A stretch of DNA of 64,000 nt, taken from positions 10,762 through 74,761 of the forward strand of contig CAZHYQ010000014.1 in NCBI GenBank assembly GCA_964536805.1, given 5' to 3'. Within the stretch, counting starts at the first letter, position 1, and each line of letters starts with the position of its first letter. The notes under the pieces are model-generated. The model saw nothing but the letters and a program-made list of their open reading frames with translations. It ran no database searches and was not told where the DNA came from. Of this stretch, positions 16,492 to 27,000 are shown in pieces. This DNA is from Longilinea sp964536805. Lineage in GTDB: Bacteria > Chloroflexota > Anaerolineae > Anaerolineales > Anaerolineaceae. The position numbers and the translations under genes are program-made.

Positions 16492-17849
16492 TTACTCCAG
16501 GGTCACGATGCCGCTTTCAACCCGGCAAATCTGGCACTGGGTAATAAAATCTTCATTGAAAAGGTTCAAATCAGTGGTAGTGAGCAGGGCTTGCTCGCAA
16601 TTGACCAAATAATCCAGCAAATCAGCCCGCCGCTGCAAATCCAATTCAGCTAGCGTTTCGTCCAGCAGCAGCACCGGCCAATGGCCGGTTTTTTCCTTTA
16701 ACCAATCCACCTCGGCCAGTTTGAGCGATAGCAGAGCCGTACGAACCTGGCCGCGCGAGCCAAAGTCGCTCAAATCAATTCCGTTGCTCAAAAACCGGAT
16801 TTCATCGCGGTGCGGACCAATAGTTGTGATACCGCGGGCAATTTCCTCGCCGCGCACCGCCGTCAAACGCTGCAAAAAACCCTGCCGGATCTTTTCGACG
16901 TTCAGGCTGCTGCGCTGGGGCGATGTTTGTATTGGCAAGGCAAATTGTCCTTCCGGCATGGGCAAGGGATCATAGGACGGCTGGTAAACCAGACGCAACA
17001 CCTCGGAGCCGTGGGTCAAGCGGTCATGCGTCCGGGCGGCCAGGCGTTCAAGTTCGTGAACCGCATGAATGCGGTTGAAGATCAGCACCGCGCCTTTTGA
17101 TGCAATCAATTCATCCCAGTAAACCAGTTGCAAAAGGTCGCCGCCGCGTTCGTTTAGCTGTTTTAAAAGGGCGTTGCGTTGTGAAATTGCCTGGGAATAA
17201 TCCGATAACGCCTGGGCATAGCCCGGAACGGCTTGCGAAATGGCCAGGTTTAGATAACGGCGCCTTTCTTCCGGGCTGCCTTCAAGAATGCGGGTCATTT
17301 GCGGCAGAAAAATTACCGCAGTGAACTTCCCCAGGGCTTCATTGGCTGAACGCTTTACGCCGTCCACCAGAATGTCTTTTCGCAGCCGTGATCCATTGGC
17401 GCCGACGGCATCCTGGATGAGCCGGACCTCAAGGCGGTGTTTATGACCACCGTCCTGGTAATCTGCCACCAGGCGCGATACAGCTTGCGTGTCCTGTCCG
17501 GCGGTGAAATTGATGAGCTGCCGGTCGTTTTGCGCGTGAAACGAACTGAATGTCGCCAGGTAATAAACGGCTTCCAACAGGCTGGTCTTGCCCTGGGCGT
17601 TGTTGCCCACAAGCAAAAGAATCCGCCCAGGCAAATCGATGTCCAGGCGGGAGAACGCGCGAAAATTNNNNNNNNNNNNNNNNNNNNNNNNNNNNNNNNN
17701 NNNNNNNNNNNNNNNNNNNNNNNNNNNNNNNNNNNNNNNNNNNNNNNNNNNNNNNNNNNNNNNNNNNGCAAAAGAATCCGCCCAGGCAAATCGATGTCCA
17801 GGCGGGAGAACGCGCGAAAATTCGTCAGCGATAGGTGCGTCAGATGCAT
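16492..17849 (-). CDS. recF: DNA replication and repair protein RecF (contains an assembly gap)
   Basis: RecF is an SMC-like ATPase that helps load RecA at gapped DNA. Visible motifs are the start MHLTHLSLTNFRAF, Walker A GNNAQGKTS, the signature region near DFGSRGQVRTALLSLKLAE and Walker B VLLLDETLAELD. A run of 100 N splits the N-terminal part, and the 55 bp on each side of it are identical. Removing 155 bp restores one uninterrupted frame of 400 residues (1203 nt, divisible by three), so the gap is very probably an artefact and the gene is intact. The ATG lies one base after the def stop. Confidence 0.93.
17613..17822. other. Assembly gap (100 N at 17668-17767) flanked by a 55-bp duplicate
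   Basis: Bases 17613-17667 equal 17768-17822. The flanks are overlapping contig ends that were not merged, so this is not a biological repeat. Confidence 0.9.
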
Positions 17850-17850
17850 A

Positions 17851-18375
17851 TTAATCGACCGGAATTTCTTCTCCCTCGCGCGGTTTCCAGACACGGGTGG
17901 CGCGGTCTGTGTATATAATCCCGTCGAGATGGTCGATCTCATGCTGGAAGATGCGGGCCAGCCAGCCGTTTGCCTTGATTTTCAAGGGCTGCCCGCGGCG
18001 GTTCTGCGCCTTAATGGTGATGGCAGTGTGGCGGTCTACTTCCCCAACCAGCCCGGGTACGGAAAGGCAGCCCTCAATGCCAAGTTCGGTTTCTTCGGAC
18101 GGTTGAATGATTTCGGGATTGACGGCCACATATAATTTTTTGGGCGAGTCTTCTTCTTCATCATTTTCCGCGTATTCAACCACTATAACCCGCTGCGATA
18201 CGCCCACCTGGGGGGCTGCCAGGCCCACGCCCGGGGCATCGCGCACAGTTTCAACCATGTCGTCAATCAGCACTTGCAGATCGTTATCAAATTGGGTTAC
18301 TTTATGTGCCTTACGCCGTAAGACAGGATCAGGTAGGAAAACAATTTCTCGGATGGCCATTTCCACTCTTTGCAT
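17851..18375 (-). CDS. def: Peptide deformylase
   Basis: Removes the formyl group from nascent peptides. All three motifs are present: GVGLAAPQVG, EGCLSVPG (with the metal-binding Cys) and QHEIDHLDG (HExxH). The residues after the first motif contain an acidic insertion (ENDEEEDSPKK). An internal Met (MAIREI, 18360) is an alternative start. Order on this strand is CNB-PH protein, def, recF, with gaps of 32 and 1 nt, so probably one transcript. Confidence 0.95.
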   Translation of the reverse strand: MQRVEMAIREIVFLPDPVLRRKAHKVTQFDNDLQVLIDDMVETVRDAPGVGLAAPQVGVSQRVIVVEYAENDEEEDSPKKLYVAVNPEIIQPSEETELGIEGCLSVPGLVGEVDRHTAITIKAQNRRGQPLKIKANGWLARIFQHEIDHLDGIIYTDRATRVWKPREGEEIPVD

Positions 18376-18407
18376 TTACCGGATAAATTTTTCTTTACTG
18401 CCCTATT

Positions 18408-20075
18408 TTACCCGTTTTCTTCTTCTTCGTCATCGGAGGATTCTCCATCGACTCCGTGACCGGTGACTTCCTGATGATAAATTTCCAGCCACTCGGAGAC
18501 ACGCCGTTCGTTCTCATCATCATCCTGCTGCTGCTTGTTCAATTTTTTGCTCAGAAACCGTTCAAAAATTTCGCGCTGCACATCCGCGGGGTTAAATACA
18601 TTATTAAAAGTCAAAGAAGCTTCACCAATGCGAATGTAAACCGTACCGAAATTCAAGATTAGGTGAATCAGGTTTGGGCGCTCATAATCGATGCTGAGAA
18701 TATTCTCCAACGGAGCTGTCCGCTTGTTCTCAATCCTCAAGGGCTTTTTATATATATCAATTAATTCCCGGTCTGTGACAATATAGCGGTCATTGCGCCA
18801 GTCCACATACTGGTACAGCGCCCAAAGGCCGAAAACAAGGAAGAGACCCAGGCAGAAGAGCAGGGTCGATTTTACGGAAAGAAATGTAAACAGGTTGACC
18901 AAACGCGATATCAGTAAAAGTAATGTCAGAAAAAGCAGCAGACCAGGCAGGAAGGTCTTCTTAAGCAGGATAAACCAATGAGTTCGGTAGGTAATGATTC
19001 CATTGACCTCGCGGCGGAGCATGAATAGATCGGATAATGCATTGGGCAGGGTACCCGTATGGACTGTGGGCACAATCGGCTGTTCCACTAAATCAGCGGC
19101 TGGCTCGCCTTCTTCATAGCCCAATTGTTGGCGGATGGTGCTGCGAATGGTCTGGCGTTGGTTCCGCTGGCGGTGTAAATGAGCCCGCTGCCTGCGGTTA
19201 TCGAGTAGGTTCTTTACCTCTGCCGGCATGCTGATACCCGGCAGCGTGATTGCACCGGTGTAGGTACGAATCACCAGATCGCCAAAGTCGAACCAACGGC
19301 CGATTTGATTGGTGATTACGTCATCGGCCAATACCGCGTCGAGCGGAACCTCCTGCCGGCTGTCATAAATCAGGATGATTTTCTCCTGAAACAATACGCG
19401 GCGGTTGGTGATAATGGAATAGTCATTGCCCCAATCGAAGATATTCCAGACCGTTAATCCGGCAATCACCAAGGCGGTCACCACAGTCAAATAGAAGAAG
19501 ATCATCATTTGGGTTGATGAATAGAGATAAACCCACAATGGGAGCACCAATAAAATACTCAACCCGGGCAGGATCAGGCGGGGGATCAAATAAAACCGGC
19601 TGCGGCGGCCAATAAAATGAATAACTTCACGCGGCCCAAGCCACGGAAATTCCAACCTTGTGAACAAGTGAAAGCTGTCGGCGATGATTTTGAACCGTTT
19701 TTTCATCTCAGGGTGTTGTTCGCTGAGATGGCCAATAAATTCAGCACTGAGAACCAATAAGACGATATCCGTTAGCGCCGATGCGGTAGCTTTGCGAAGT
19801 TGGCCAGGTTCCAGCGCTTCCTGGCCGAAGTAATCGCCTTCCTCAAGCATACCCAGCGACCGTTCCGATTGCCTGGAAACAAGAAAAAGTTTTACACGGC
19901 CGCTTAAGATGATATAAAACGAGTCGGCTTCGCTGCCCTGTTCGTAAGCCACTCCATCCCTGGAAAGCACCAGGGTGGGGATGGACTCGGCAATTTCGGC
20001 CAGCTGTTCCTCGCTCAAGTCGCGGAACAATGACATCTGGCTGAGCAATTCGGTGGCAGAGGGTCCGTCATCCAT
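18408..20075 (-). CDS. Cyclic-nucleotide-binding-domain membrane protein with PH-like domains
   Basis: Residues about 12-135 form a CNB domain (YEQGSEADSFYIILSGRVKLF, GDYFGQEAL). Two membrane hairpins follow (about 165-215 and 385-440), each followed by a bacterial PH-like (bPH2) segment containing NDYSIITNRRVLFQEKI and NDRYIVTDRELIDIYKK. The C-terminal tail is Glu/Asp-rich and probably disordered. CNB fused to duplicated bPH2 suggests a membrane-lipid or ligand-gated sensor; function unknown. It is the first gene of a unit with def and recF and has a leaderless-type promoter. Confidence 0.75.
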   Translation of the reverse strand: MDDGPSATELLSQMSLFRDLSEEQLAEIAESIPTLVLSRDGVAYEQGSEADSFYIILSGRVKLFLVSRQSERSLGMLEEGDYFGQEALEPGQLRKATASALTDIVLLVLSAEFIGHLSEQHPEMKKRFKIIADSFHLFTRLEFPWLGPREVIHFIGRRSRFYLIPRLILPGLSILLVLPLWVYLYSSTQMMIFFYLTVVTALVIAGLTVWNIFDWGNDYSIITNRRVLFQEKIILIYDSRQEVPLDAVLADDVITNQIGRWFDFGDLVIRTYTGAITLPGISMPAEVKNLLDNRRQRAHLHRQRNQRQTIRSTIRQQLGYEEGEPAADLVEQPIVPTVHTGTLPNALSDLFMLRREVNGIITYRTHWFILLKKTFLPGLLLFLTLLLLISRLVNLFTFLSVKSTLLFCLGLFLVFGLWALYQYVDWRNDRYIVTDRELIDIYKKPLRIENKRTAPLENILSIDYERPNLIHLILNFGTVYIRIGEASLTFNNVFNPADVQREIFERFLSKKLNKQQQDDDENERRVSEWLEIYHQEVTGHGVDGESSDDEEEENG

Positions 20076-20081
20076 GCGTTA

Positions 20082-20087
20082 AGTATA
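20082..20087 (-). promoter_or_regulatory. -10 element TATACT of a leaderless promoter
   Basis: Minus strand: TATACT, TAACGC, ATG at 20075. It is divergent from a TAGAAT box at 20101-20106 serving the rightward gene. Confidence 0.55.
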
Positions 20088-20140
20088 GCGCCAAATCTGG
20101 TAGAATCAGGTCTGGCGGGTCCGCCAATGAGGAGTTGAAA

Positions 20141-21622
20141 TTGCGAGGAAGAAATTTTCCTTTTTTAAGATGGATTGCGATTGTCTTATTTGTACTGGCA
20201 ATGATTTTGGCGATTGTCCAATTGGTTACCTACAGCCGAATTCGAGCCAGCTTTCCACTGGGTACGGTCATCGCCGGGGTTCCAGTCGGCGGATTGGACC
20301 AGCAGCAAGCAGCCGAACGGCTGGTTCAAGCCTACAGTTACCCGGTTGAAGTCCATTATGGCAATGCCGTGGTCCAGATCAGACCAGCGGTGGTTGATTT
20401 CGATCTGCAACTCGAAACCATGCTGGCCGTTGCTGACCAACAAAGGGTGAACCAACCCTTCTGGTCAGCTTTTTGGGATTACCTTTGGAACCGGCTTCCC
20501 GCGCCAAGCGAAGTCCCTTTACGCGCCACGTTTTCCGAAGAACGCTTGCGAATTTACTTGAAGGATGAAATTGCCTCCCGGTATGACCAACCGGCAACCT
20601 CGGCACAGCCAGTGCCGGGGAGCACCAATTTTGCCAGCGGCACACCAGGGCTGACATTGGATGTGGATCGGGCTGTCACGTTAATTAGCGATGCCCTGCG
20701 GTCGCCGGTGGCGCGCGTGGTTAATCTGTCTGTCGTCAAAGTCTCTCCCCCGCGTCCTTCATTTCAAAACCTGCAAATACTCCTGCAGCAGGTCATCGAA
20801 TCATCTGGTTTTGATGGATTGACCGAACTTTACCTGATGGATCTGCAGACCGGCCAGGAATTGAATTTTGCGAATGAGAACGGCAATGCATTGACGCCTG
20901 GCATCGCATTCACGGCTGCATCGACCATGAAAATTCCGATCATGGTGTCTACCTTCCGGCGCACTGACGAGCCGCTGGCGGCCAATTTGAGCGATCTGAT
21001 GACATTAATGATCGAGCGCTCGGAGAATGACCCGGCAGATCGATTGATGGAACAGGTTATGGACCGCAACCTGGGTCCGCTGCAGCTCACCAAGGATATG
21101 GAAGATTTAGGCTTGCCCAACACCTTCCTGGCAGGCTATTTTTATGCTGGCGCGCCTTTATTGCGGAGGATTTCCACTCCTGCCAACCAACGCACCGATG
21201 TCAATACAGCCCCGGATCCTTACAACCAGACCACGCCGGCCGAAATGGGCATGCTGCTTTCGGATATTTATCAGTGCTCGCAATCTGGCGGTGGAACGTT
21301 TGCTGCTGTTTTCCCGGGCGAGATTTCCCAAAACGAATGCCGCCAGATGATCAATTTCCTTGTTCTGGATAAGATCGGCGTTTTATTGCAGGCCGGCCTG
21401 CCCGAAGGAACGCAATTTGCCCACAAGCACGGTTGGGTGACCGACCCTGTGGATGGAGTCATCCACACCATCAGCGATGCCGGCATTGTTTACAGTTCCG
21501 GTGGTAACTACATCCTCACGGTTTACCTGTATCATCCCACCCAGGTGATTTGGGATCAGGCTAATGTAATGGTCGCAAAATTATCGCTGGCGGTTTACAA
21601 CTACTACAATCTCGCACCCTGA
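20141..21622 (+). CDS. Beta-lactamase/transpeptidase-like serine hydrolase with PG-binding domain
   Basis: A TTG start at 20141 is preferred over TTG 20135 because GAGGAG (20129-20134) is then 6 nt upstream. A membrane anchor (about 8-30) is followed by a YoaR/PG_binding_4-like region (35-200). The C-terminal class A-type domain has the SxxK motif in AASTMKIPIM (near 265), SEND for the SxN motif, and HKHGW where KTG normally sits. The third motif is therefore changed. The family cleaves beta-lactams or modifies cell-wall peptides; the anchored PG-binding layout fits a wall enzyme as well as resistance. Confidence 0.8.
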   Translation: MRGRNFPFLRWIAIVLFVLAMILAIVQLVTYSRIRASFPLGTVIAGVPVGGLDQQQAAERLVQAYSYPVEVHYGNAVVQIRPAVVDFDLQLETMLAVADQQRVNQPFWSAFWDYLWNRLPAPSEVPLRATFSEERLRIYLKDEIASRYDQPATSAQPVPGSTNFASGTPGLTLDVDRAVTLISDALRSPVARVVNLSVVKVSPPRPSFQNLQILLQQVIESSGFDGLTELYLMDLQTGQELNFANENGNALTPGIAFTAASTMKIPIMVSTFRRTDEPLAANLSDLMTLMIERSENDPADRLMEQVMDRNLGPLQLTKDMEDLGLPNTFLAGYFYAGAPLLRRISTPANQRTDVNTAPDPYNQTTPAEMGMLLSDIYQCSQSGGGTFAAVFPGEISQNECRQMINFLVLDKIGVLLQAGLPEGTQFAHKHGWVTDPVDGVIHTISDAGIVYSSGGNYILTVYLYHPTQVIWDQANVMVAKLSLAVYNYYNLAP

Positions 21623-21626
21623 TTTT

Positions 21627-22697
21627 TCATTCTTTGCCCAATAAAGCGGCTTGCAGACGGTCTGTCAAGGCAGCCTCCGGAATTCGCATATGCTGGCAAA
21701 TTTCTTTTTGCATTTTTCGCAAGGCTGGCAGGCAGGCTTGTATGCCGGCGCTAAACCGGCTGTAGCGTTGGCTTAAGGCATTCATGCGTTGTTCAGGTGT
21801 CACGAGACGGCTGCCTTCCACCATCTTATCCGCGAAAAAAACCACTTTCTCTTCCCAGGTTCTCGGGGCAAGCTTGTCGTCCAGCAAGTGGGTAAGGATA
21901 TGCCGCCTGGCGATTTCGGCTATAACCGGTTGGCCGCGGGTTTCCAACAATCGGGCGGCAGCCTCGCCGTGATTGATGCCCGGCGTTCGCAACGCACTCA
22001 CCTTGGCCAGGTCGTGCAGCATGGCTCCGCGGTGAGCCAACAGCGGGTCAACCGTTTCTCCAGCCCCGCGCAGCCAGACCGCCATTTGATAGGCAATGGC
22101 CGAGACAGCCTGAACATGCAGCAACAGGTTGGCAGATGCGCCTTGTTCGATCAGCCAGGTCTGACATTGAATCAATCCAGGCAATCGCGGTCGATCGAGC
22201 GCTGCCGGCAAATCAAGCAGATGTTTGATTTCCAGGTCGTGAACCGGCAGCAACCCGGGCGCAGCAGTACCGGACGGGTTGTACCAGACCGCCAGCCAAC
22301 CTGCCTGCCAGCTGCCGATGACATCGGTTGCGTAACTGTCGCCGACCATAGCAAACAAGCCTTTCACATTCAGGCGGTCCTTGATTGATTGAAAGAATTC
22401 CGGTTGAGGCTTTCTGCCGCTGACTTCATGGCTTGTGAAGATATCGCTGATAAAGCTGTCCAGATTTACCCGCTGCAAAGCTGTGCGCACTTTAGCGGCA
22501 TCCGAATCCACTGCGTTGGATGCAACCACCAGCCGCACGGTATGAGTCGCAAGCTCAGCCAGCATGGCTTGTGCGCCGTTCACAGCGGTCACCTCCGGCC
22601 AATCAGCCATGGCACCAGTATATTGCGGCAATTCGAGCATTAGAGTGTTACCCCAATCAAAAGCGATGACCTGGGGGTAGATTGCTTTTGAATCCAA
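21627..22697 (-). CDS. HAD hydrolase fused to an HD domain
   Basis: Residues 1-165 form a HAD phosphatase-like domain (FDWGNTLMLE with the nucleophile Asp, VVASNAVDSDAAK, MVGDSYATDVIGSWQAGW). Residues about 185-310 form an HD domain (AHRGAMLHDLAKVSA ... HGEAAARLLE), a metal-dependent phosphohydrolase. The fusion suggests sequential dephosphorylation, perhaps of a nucleotide; the substrate is unknown. The start is TTG with AAGGAG upstream. It sits 18 nt after the MFS gene in one operon. Confidence 0.75.
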   Translation of the reverse strand: MDSKAIYPQVIAFDWGNTLMLELPQYTGAMADWPEVTAVNGAQAMLAELATHTVRLVVASNAVDSDAAKVRTALQRVNLDSFISDIFTSHEVSGRKPQPEFFQSIKDRLNVKGLFAMVGDSYATDVIGSWQAGWLAVWYNPSGTAAPGLLPVHDLEIKHLLDLPAALDRPRLPGLIQCQTWLIEQGASANLLLHVQAVSAIAYQMAVWLRGAGETVDPLLAHRGAMLHDLAKVSALRTPGINHGEAAARLLETRGQPVIAEIARRHILTHLLDDKLAPRTWEEKVVFFADKMVEGSRLVTPEQRMNALSQRYSRFSAGIQACLPALRKMQKEICQHMRIPEAALTDRLQAALLGKE

Positions 22698-22715
22698 TAA
22701 AACCTCGCTCCTTTT

Positions 22716-23909
22716 TTAGGCAGTTGCGGATGCTTTTTGCACTTGATTCTTAAAGATCACTGGCAGCAGCGGAAGGGCCAGCAGGTTCAAACCGGCGATG
22801 AGTATGAAAGTCCAGCGGTAGCCCACCGAATCGACCAGGACGCCGCTTAAACCGACTCCGATGGCAGTGCCCAAATTGGCAACCGCCATGAGGATGGCAA
22901 ACATGGTCGCTGCAATGCGCAGATCGGTCAGGCGCATGGCAAGGGCGAAGTAGACCGTTTCATAATAGCCATAAGCCAGGCCAAACAAAGCGGCCAGCGG
23001 CCAGGCAGCCTGCGGGTTGAATATGAAGGCCAGCGCCAGAATGGCGGCCAGCGAAGCCAGCAGCGCTCCCTGTGCGGAGCGTTTAAAACCAACCCGGTCT
23101 GTCAGTCTGCCGCCGGTGAGGCCGCCGGTAACCACACCCAGGCCCCAGACAGCCGTGTAAAGGCCAGCTTGCGTATAATTTATCTGATATTGACTCTGTA
23201 GAAATGGATTCAGGATCTGGCTGGCGGCGTTAATCACCAGCGAATAAAGCGCTCCCAATAAACCGAGAGTAATGATCGACGGCTGCAGGAACGTGGAAAA
23301 CGCTCCCCAGCTGAATTTCCCGCCGGCCAGGCGGGGGCCTTCATGCACCAGCAGCACCAGCGGAATCGGCAGCAGGGATAACACCGCCAAGGTATAAAAT
23401 ACCGCCGGCCAGGAACGGTCCGCCACAGCTCCCAAGACGCCGGCTACCAGAACCAATCCGAGCGCGCGTCCGCCCACCATAAATCCCTGGATGGTGCCCT
23501 GCTCCTTGGGCGGGGTGGTATCCAAAGCCAATCCATCCGTGCAAGTGTCATAAAGCGCCATGCCGCTCATTAACAGAAAGGCGGTAACGATGAATAGCCA
23601 ATACTGCCGCGCCGGGTGAATGAGCGGAATTGCCAGCACTGCCAGTGTTTGAATGACAATGCCGATCAGGATGTACGGCTTCCGGTAGCCCAGCCCGAAT
23701 AAATTGACGCGGTCGCTCAGCATGCCCAGAAATATTTTCAACACGAATGGGATCATTGCCAGCCCGCCAACCAGGCCGATTTTGCTCATGCTCAGATCGA
23801 ACGAGCGCAAATACAGTGCATTCAGGGCTGTGTAATAGCTAAAAATGGCACCCTGGGCAAAATAAAGTGAGGCAAATAGGCTGTAGCGAAGCAAACGGGT
23901 ACGCGGCAT
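22716..23909 (-). CDS. MFS transporter
   Basis: About 397 residues with 12 membrane segments. The loop between segments 2 and 3 (GMLSDRVNLFGLGYRKPY) matches the MFS motif A, and GGRLTDRVGFKRSAQG repeats it in the second half. The N-terminus (FASLYFAQGAIFSYYTALNALYL) resembles AmpG/muropeptide-permease-like MFS proteins. Substrate unknown. The start MPRTRLL has GGAG 7 nt upstream; a TATACT box lies at 23940-23945 on this strand. Confidence 0.8.
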   Translation of the reverse strand: MPRTRLLRYSLFASLYFAQGAIFSYYTALNALYLRSFDLSMSKIGLVGGLAMIPFVLKIFLGMLSDRVNLFGLGYRKPYILIGIVIQTLAVLAIPLIHPARQYWLFIVTAFLLMSGMALYDTCTDGLALDTTPPKEQGTIQGFMVGGRALGLVLVAGVLGAVADRSWPAVFYTLAVLSLLPIPLVLLVHEGPRLAGGKFSWGAFSTFLQPSIITLGLLGALYSLVINAASQILNPFLQSQYQINYTQAGLYTAVWGLGVVTGGLTGGRLTDRVGFKRSAQGALLASLAAILALAFIFNPQAAWPLAALFGLAYGYYETVYFALAMRLTDLRIAATMFAILMAVANLGTAIGVGLSGVLVDSVGYRWTFILIAGLNLLALPLLPVIFKNQVQKASATA

Positions 23910-24084
23910 AGCCATTCTCCGGTAGAAGAATAAAAAGAAAGTATAGAGGAGAGCAGCCCATCCGTCAATCACAGCTTGATGGGACGTCGACGGGGTGCCT
24001 CAAAGCCGAACTACTTGCCAGAAGCGGAAGTATAAAGTATAGTCACAATGAAAAATCCCCATTCATCATAATTGCTGAGAGTCT

Positions 24085-27000
24085 ATGGAAAAATCGCCGG
24101 AAAATTCTCCTGCTGCATCCTGGTTAGACCGTCCTGTTTTTCAATCTTTTCCTCAACTTCGCGTAGAAACCCTGCTGATCATTCTCATTCTGATCGCGGC
24201 AGTTTTCACGCGGTTTTACCACATCGATTTGCGCGTCATGAGCCACGATGAGGTCAATCATGTGCGGCCCGCCTGGGATTACTATCAGGGACGCGGTTAT
24301 TCCTATGATCCCGTGACGCATGGACCATTTCAATTTCATGTACTGGCGGCTTCCTATTTTCTGCTGGGCGACAATGATTTTAGCGCCCGCACCCCTTATG
24401 CTCTCTTTAGCATCGCCACCGTCGCGGTCGGCATGCTCGCTTTCCGGCGTTACCTGGGCCGGCGCGGCGCCATTATTGCCGGCGCGATGTTTTTGATCTC
24501 GCCAATTCTATTATTTTACGGACGCTACACCCGAAATGAAGCCTTTGAGGGTTTGTGGACCGTCCTGATGCTTTATGGAATATTGCGCTACCTGGAGAAA
24601 GGGGAAAAATCATCGCTCATTCTCCTGGCAGTTGTGACAGCTTTACACTTTAGCGATAAGGCCACCTCGTACATTTACACAGCTCAGGCGCTTATGTTCC
24701 TGGCACTGTTTTTCCTTGCCCAGGTGACCCGCTTGAAATGGCCTGAGGAAGCCGCGCGGAAACGTTTCATACTGTTGATGGGCGTGATGTTCATCCTTTT
24801 TGTTATAACGCTCGGGGCTGCCGTTTGGTCGGCCGATGCCTCCGCGACGCCTCTGCAGCCCGTTGGTACTGCTGTGCCAGCCAATGCTCCGCTGAAACTA
24901 CTGCGCGGTATTGAATTTGCCGGATTGGCTGCCGCAGGATTGGCAGCCGTCGCTGCGCTGGTTACGCTGGTGCGTTCTTTGGGATGGAAGGCAATCCGCC
25001 AGCAGCGTTCCTTTGACCTGTTAATGTTGTTAGGCGCATTGGTGCTGCCGCTTTTGGCGGCGTTCCCGGTGCGCATGGCAGGCTGGAATCCGTTGGATTA
25101 CTCCACCACGGGCATGCTTCACACCGCCATCTTCCTGGTGCCGGTATTCGCTGCCGGAGTCGCCCTCGGCTTGTGGTGGAATCCACGCATCTACCTGACC
25201 TGCCTGGCGATTTTCTTTACCATCTTCACTGTGCTCTACACTTCGTTCTTCACCAACGGACAGGGTTTCTTCATGGGGTTGATCGCCTCATTGGGCTATT
25301 GGCTTTCGCAGCAGGGCGTGCAGCGCGGTTCGCAGCCGCTTTATTATTATGCACTCATCCAAATCCCGATTTACGAATATCTGCCAGCCATAGGCGTATT
25401 GGTGGCGGCTTATTTTGGTATCCGCTACCGCCGTTTTGTAACCTGGGCTGGTTTTTCGCCCGCGCACCAGCCAGCAGAGAAAACATCCACCGAACCAGCA
25501 GTTGTGGAGGGAACCGAAGAAATCAAACTTGAAGAGGGACATGAGGCGGAGCTGGCAACAGGCGTTTCAAGCGAAGAAATTGAGCCTGAGGATGACGTCC
25601 CCGTAATTCCAGAGGAAACGCTTGAAACTCACGCTTCCGAACCCATTCCGGTTTTGGCGTTGTTATTATTCTGGTCGTTTACCAGCCTGGTTGCTTACAG
25701 TTTTGCCGGCGAAAAGATGCCTTGGCTCACCCTGCACATCGCCACGCCAATGATTCTGGCGGCTGGTTGGGGGTTCGGCTTTCTGGCCGATACCACCGAT
25801 TGGAAGCGCTTTGGACAACAGAACGGCTGGCTGGCCTGGCTGCTGCTGCCGGTGTTTGTTGCCAGCGCCGCCGGCCTTTTTGCTTCATCCATGGGTACGA
25901 AACTGCCCTTCCAGGGAAAAGAACTGGCGCAATTACAGGCGACTGCCGATTTTGTCCTTTCTTTGATCGGGGTCATCCTTTCCGGCTGGGGCATCACCCG
26001 CGTACTACGGTCGGTGCACACCGCACAATTGTTGCGAATCTTTGCCATTGCCTTTCTGGGTCTTTTGGCTGTTTTGACTGCGCGGACTGCCTTTACCGCT
26101 TCCTATATCAATTATGATTTGCCGACCGAATTTTTGGTTTATGCGCACGGCGCCACTGGCCCGAAACAAATGTTGGCGCAGATCGAGGAAATATCCCGGC
26201 GCACCACCGACGGGCTGGGGATTCAAGTGGCTTACGATGAAGACGGCATCTATCCTTTCTGGTGGTATCTGCGCGATTACACCAATGTGACCTACTACAA
26301 AGATGCACCAACGCGCGAGTTGCGCGACAAGGCGGTCGTCATTGTCAGCGATAACCTGTACACGCGTGTCGAGCCCATCCTGAAGGATAATTTTGTTTAT
26401 TACCAGTACCAGCGTTTGTGGTGGCCGATGCAGGATTACTTTAACCTGACCTGGGAAAGGATTAGCAACGCGCTCATCAATCCCCAGATGCGTCAGGCCC
26501 TCTTCAACATCTGGCTAAACCGCGACTATAAGCTGTACGCTGAATTGCAAGGGCGCACCGACCTTACGCTCGAAAAATGGTACCCTTCAGCTGGCATTCG
26601 CCTGTACATCCGAAAGGATATCGTCTCGCAAATCTGGAATTACGGCGCGGCGCCTGTCACCCCGGCTGTGCAGCAAGACCCGTATGAAAAAGCAAAGATC
26701 ACGGTGCTGCCCGATAAAGTCTTCGGTTCAGCGGGGACGGGAGACGGACAATTTGATGCTCCGAGGGGTGTGGCGGTTGCTTCCGACGGTACAGTATACG
26801 TGGCCGATTCGCGCAACAATCGCATTCAACATCTAACCGCTGACGGTCAATTGCTGCAGCAGTGGGGCGGCTTTAGCGATATCAGCCAGGGGGACGGACA
26901 GGACGGCATGTTCTACGAGCCCTGGGGGGTGGCAGTTGGCCCGGATGGTTCAGTCTATGTCACCGATACCTGGAACCACCGTGTGCAAAAGTTCACGGCG

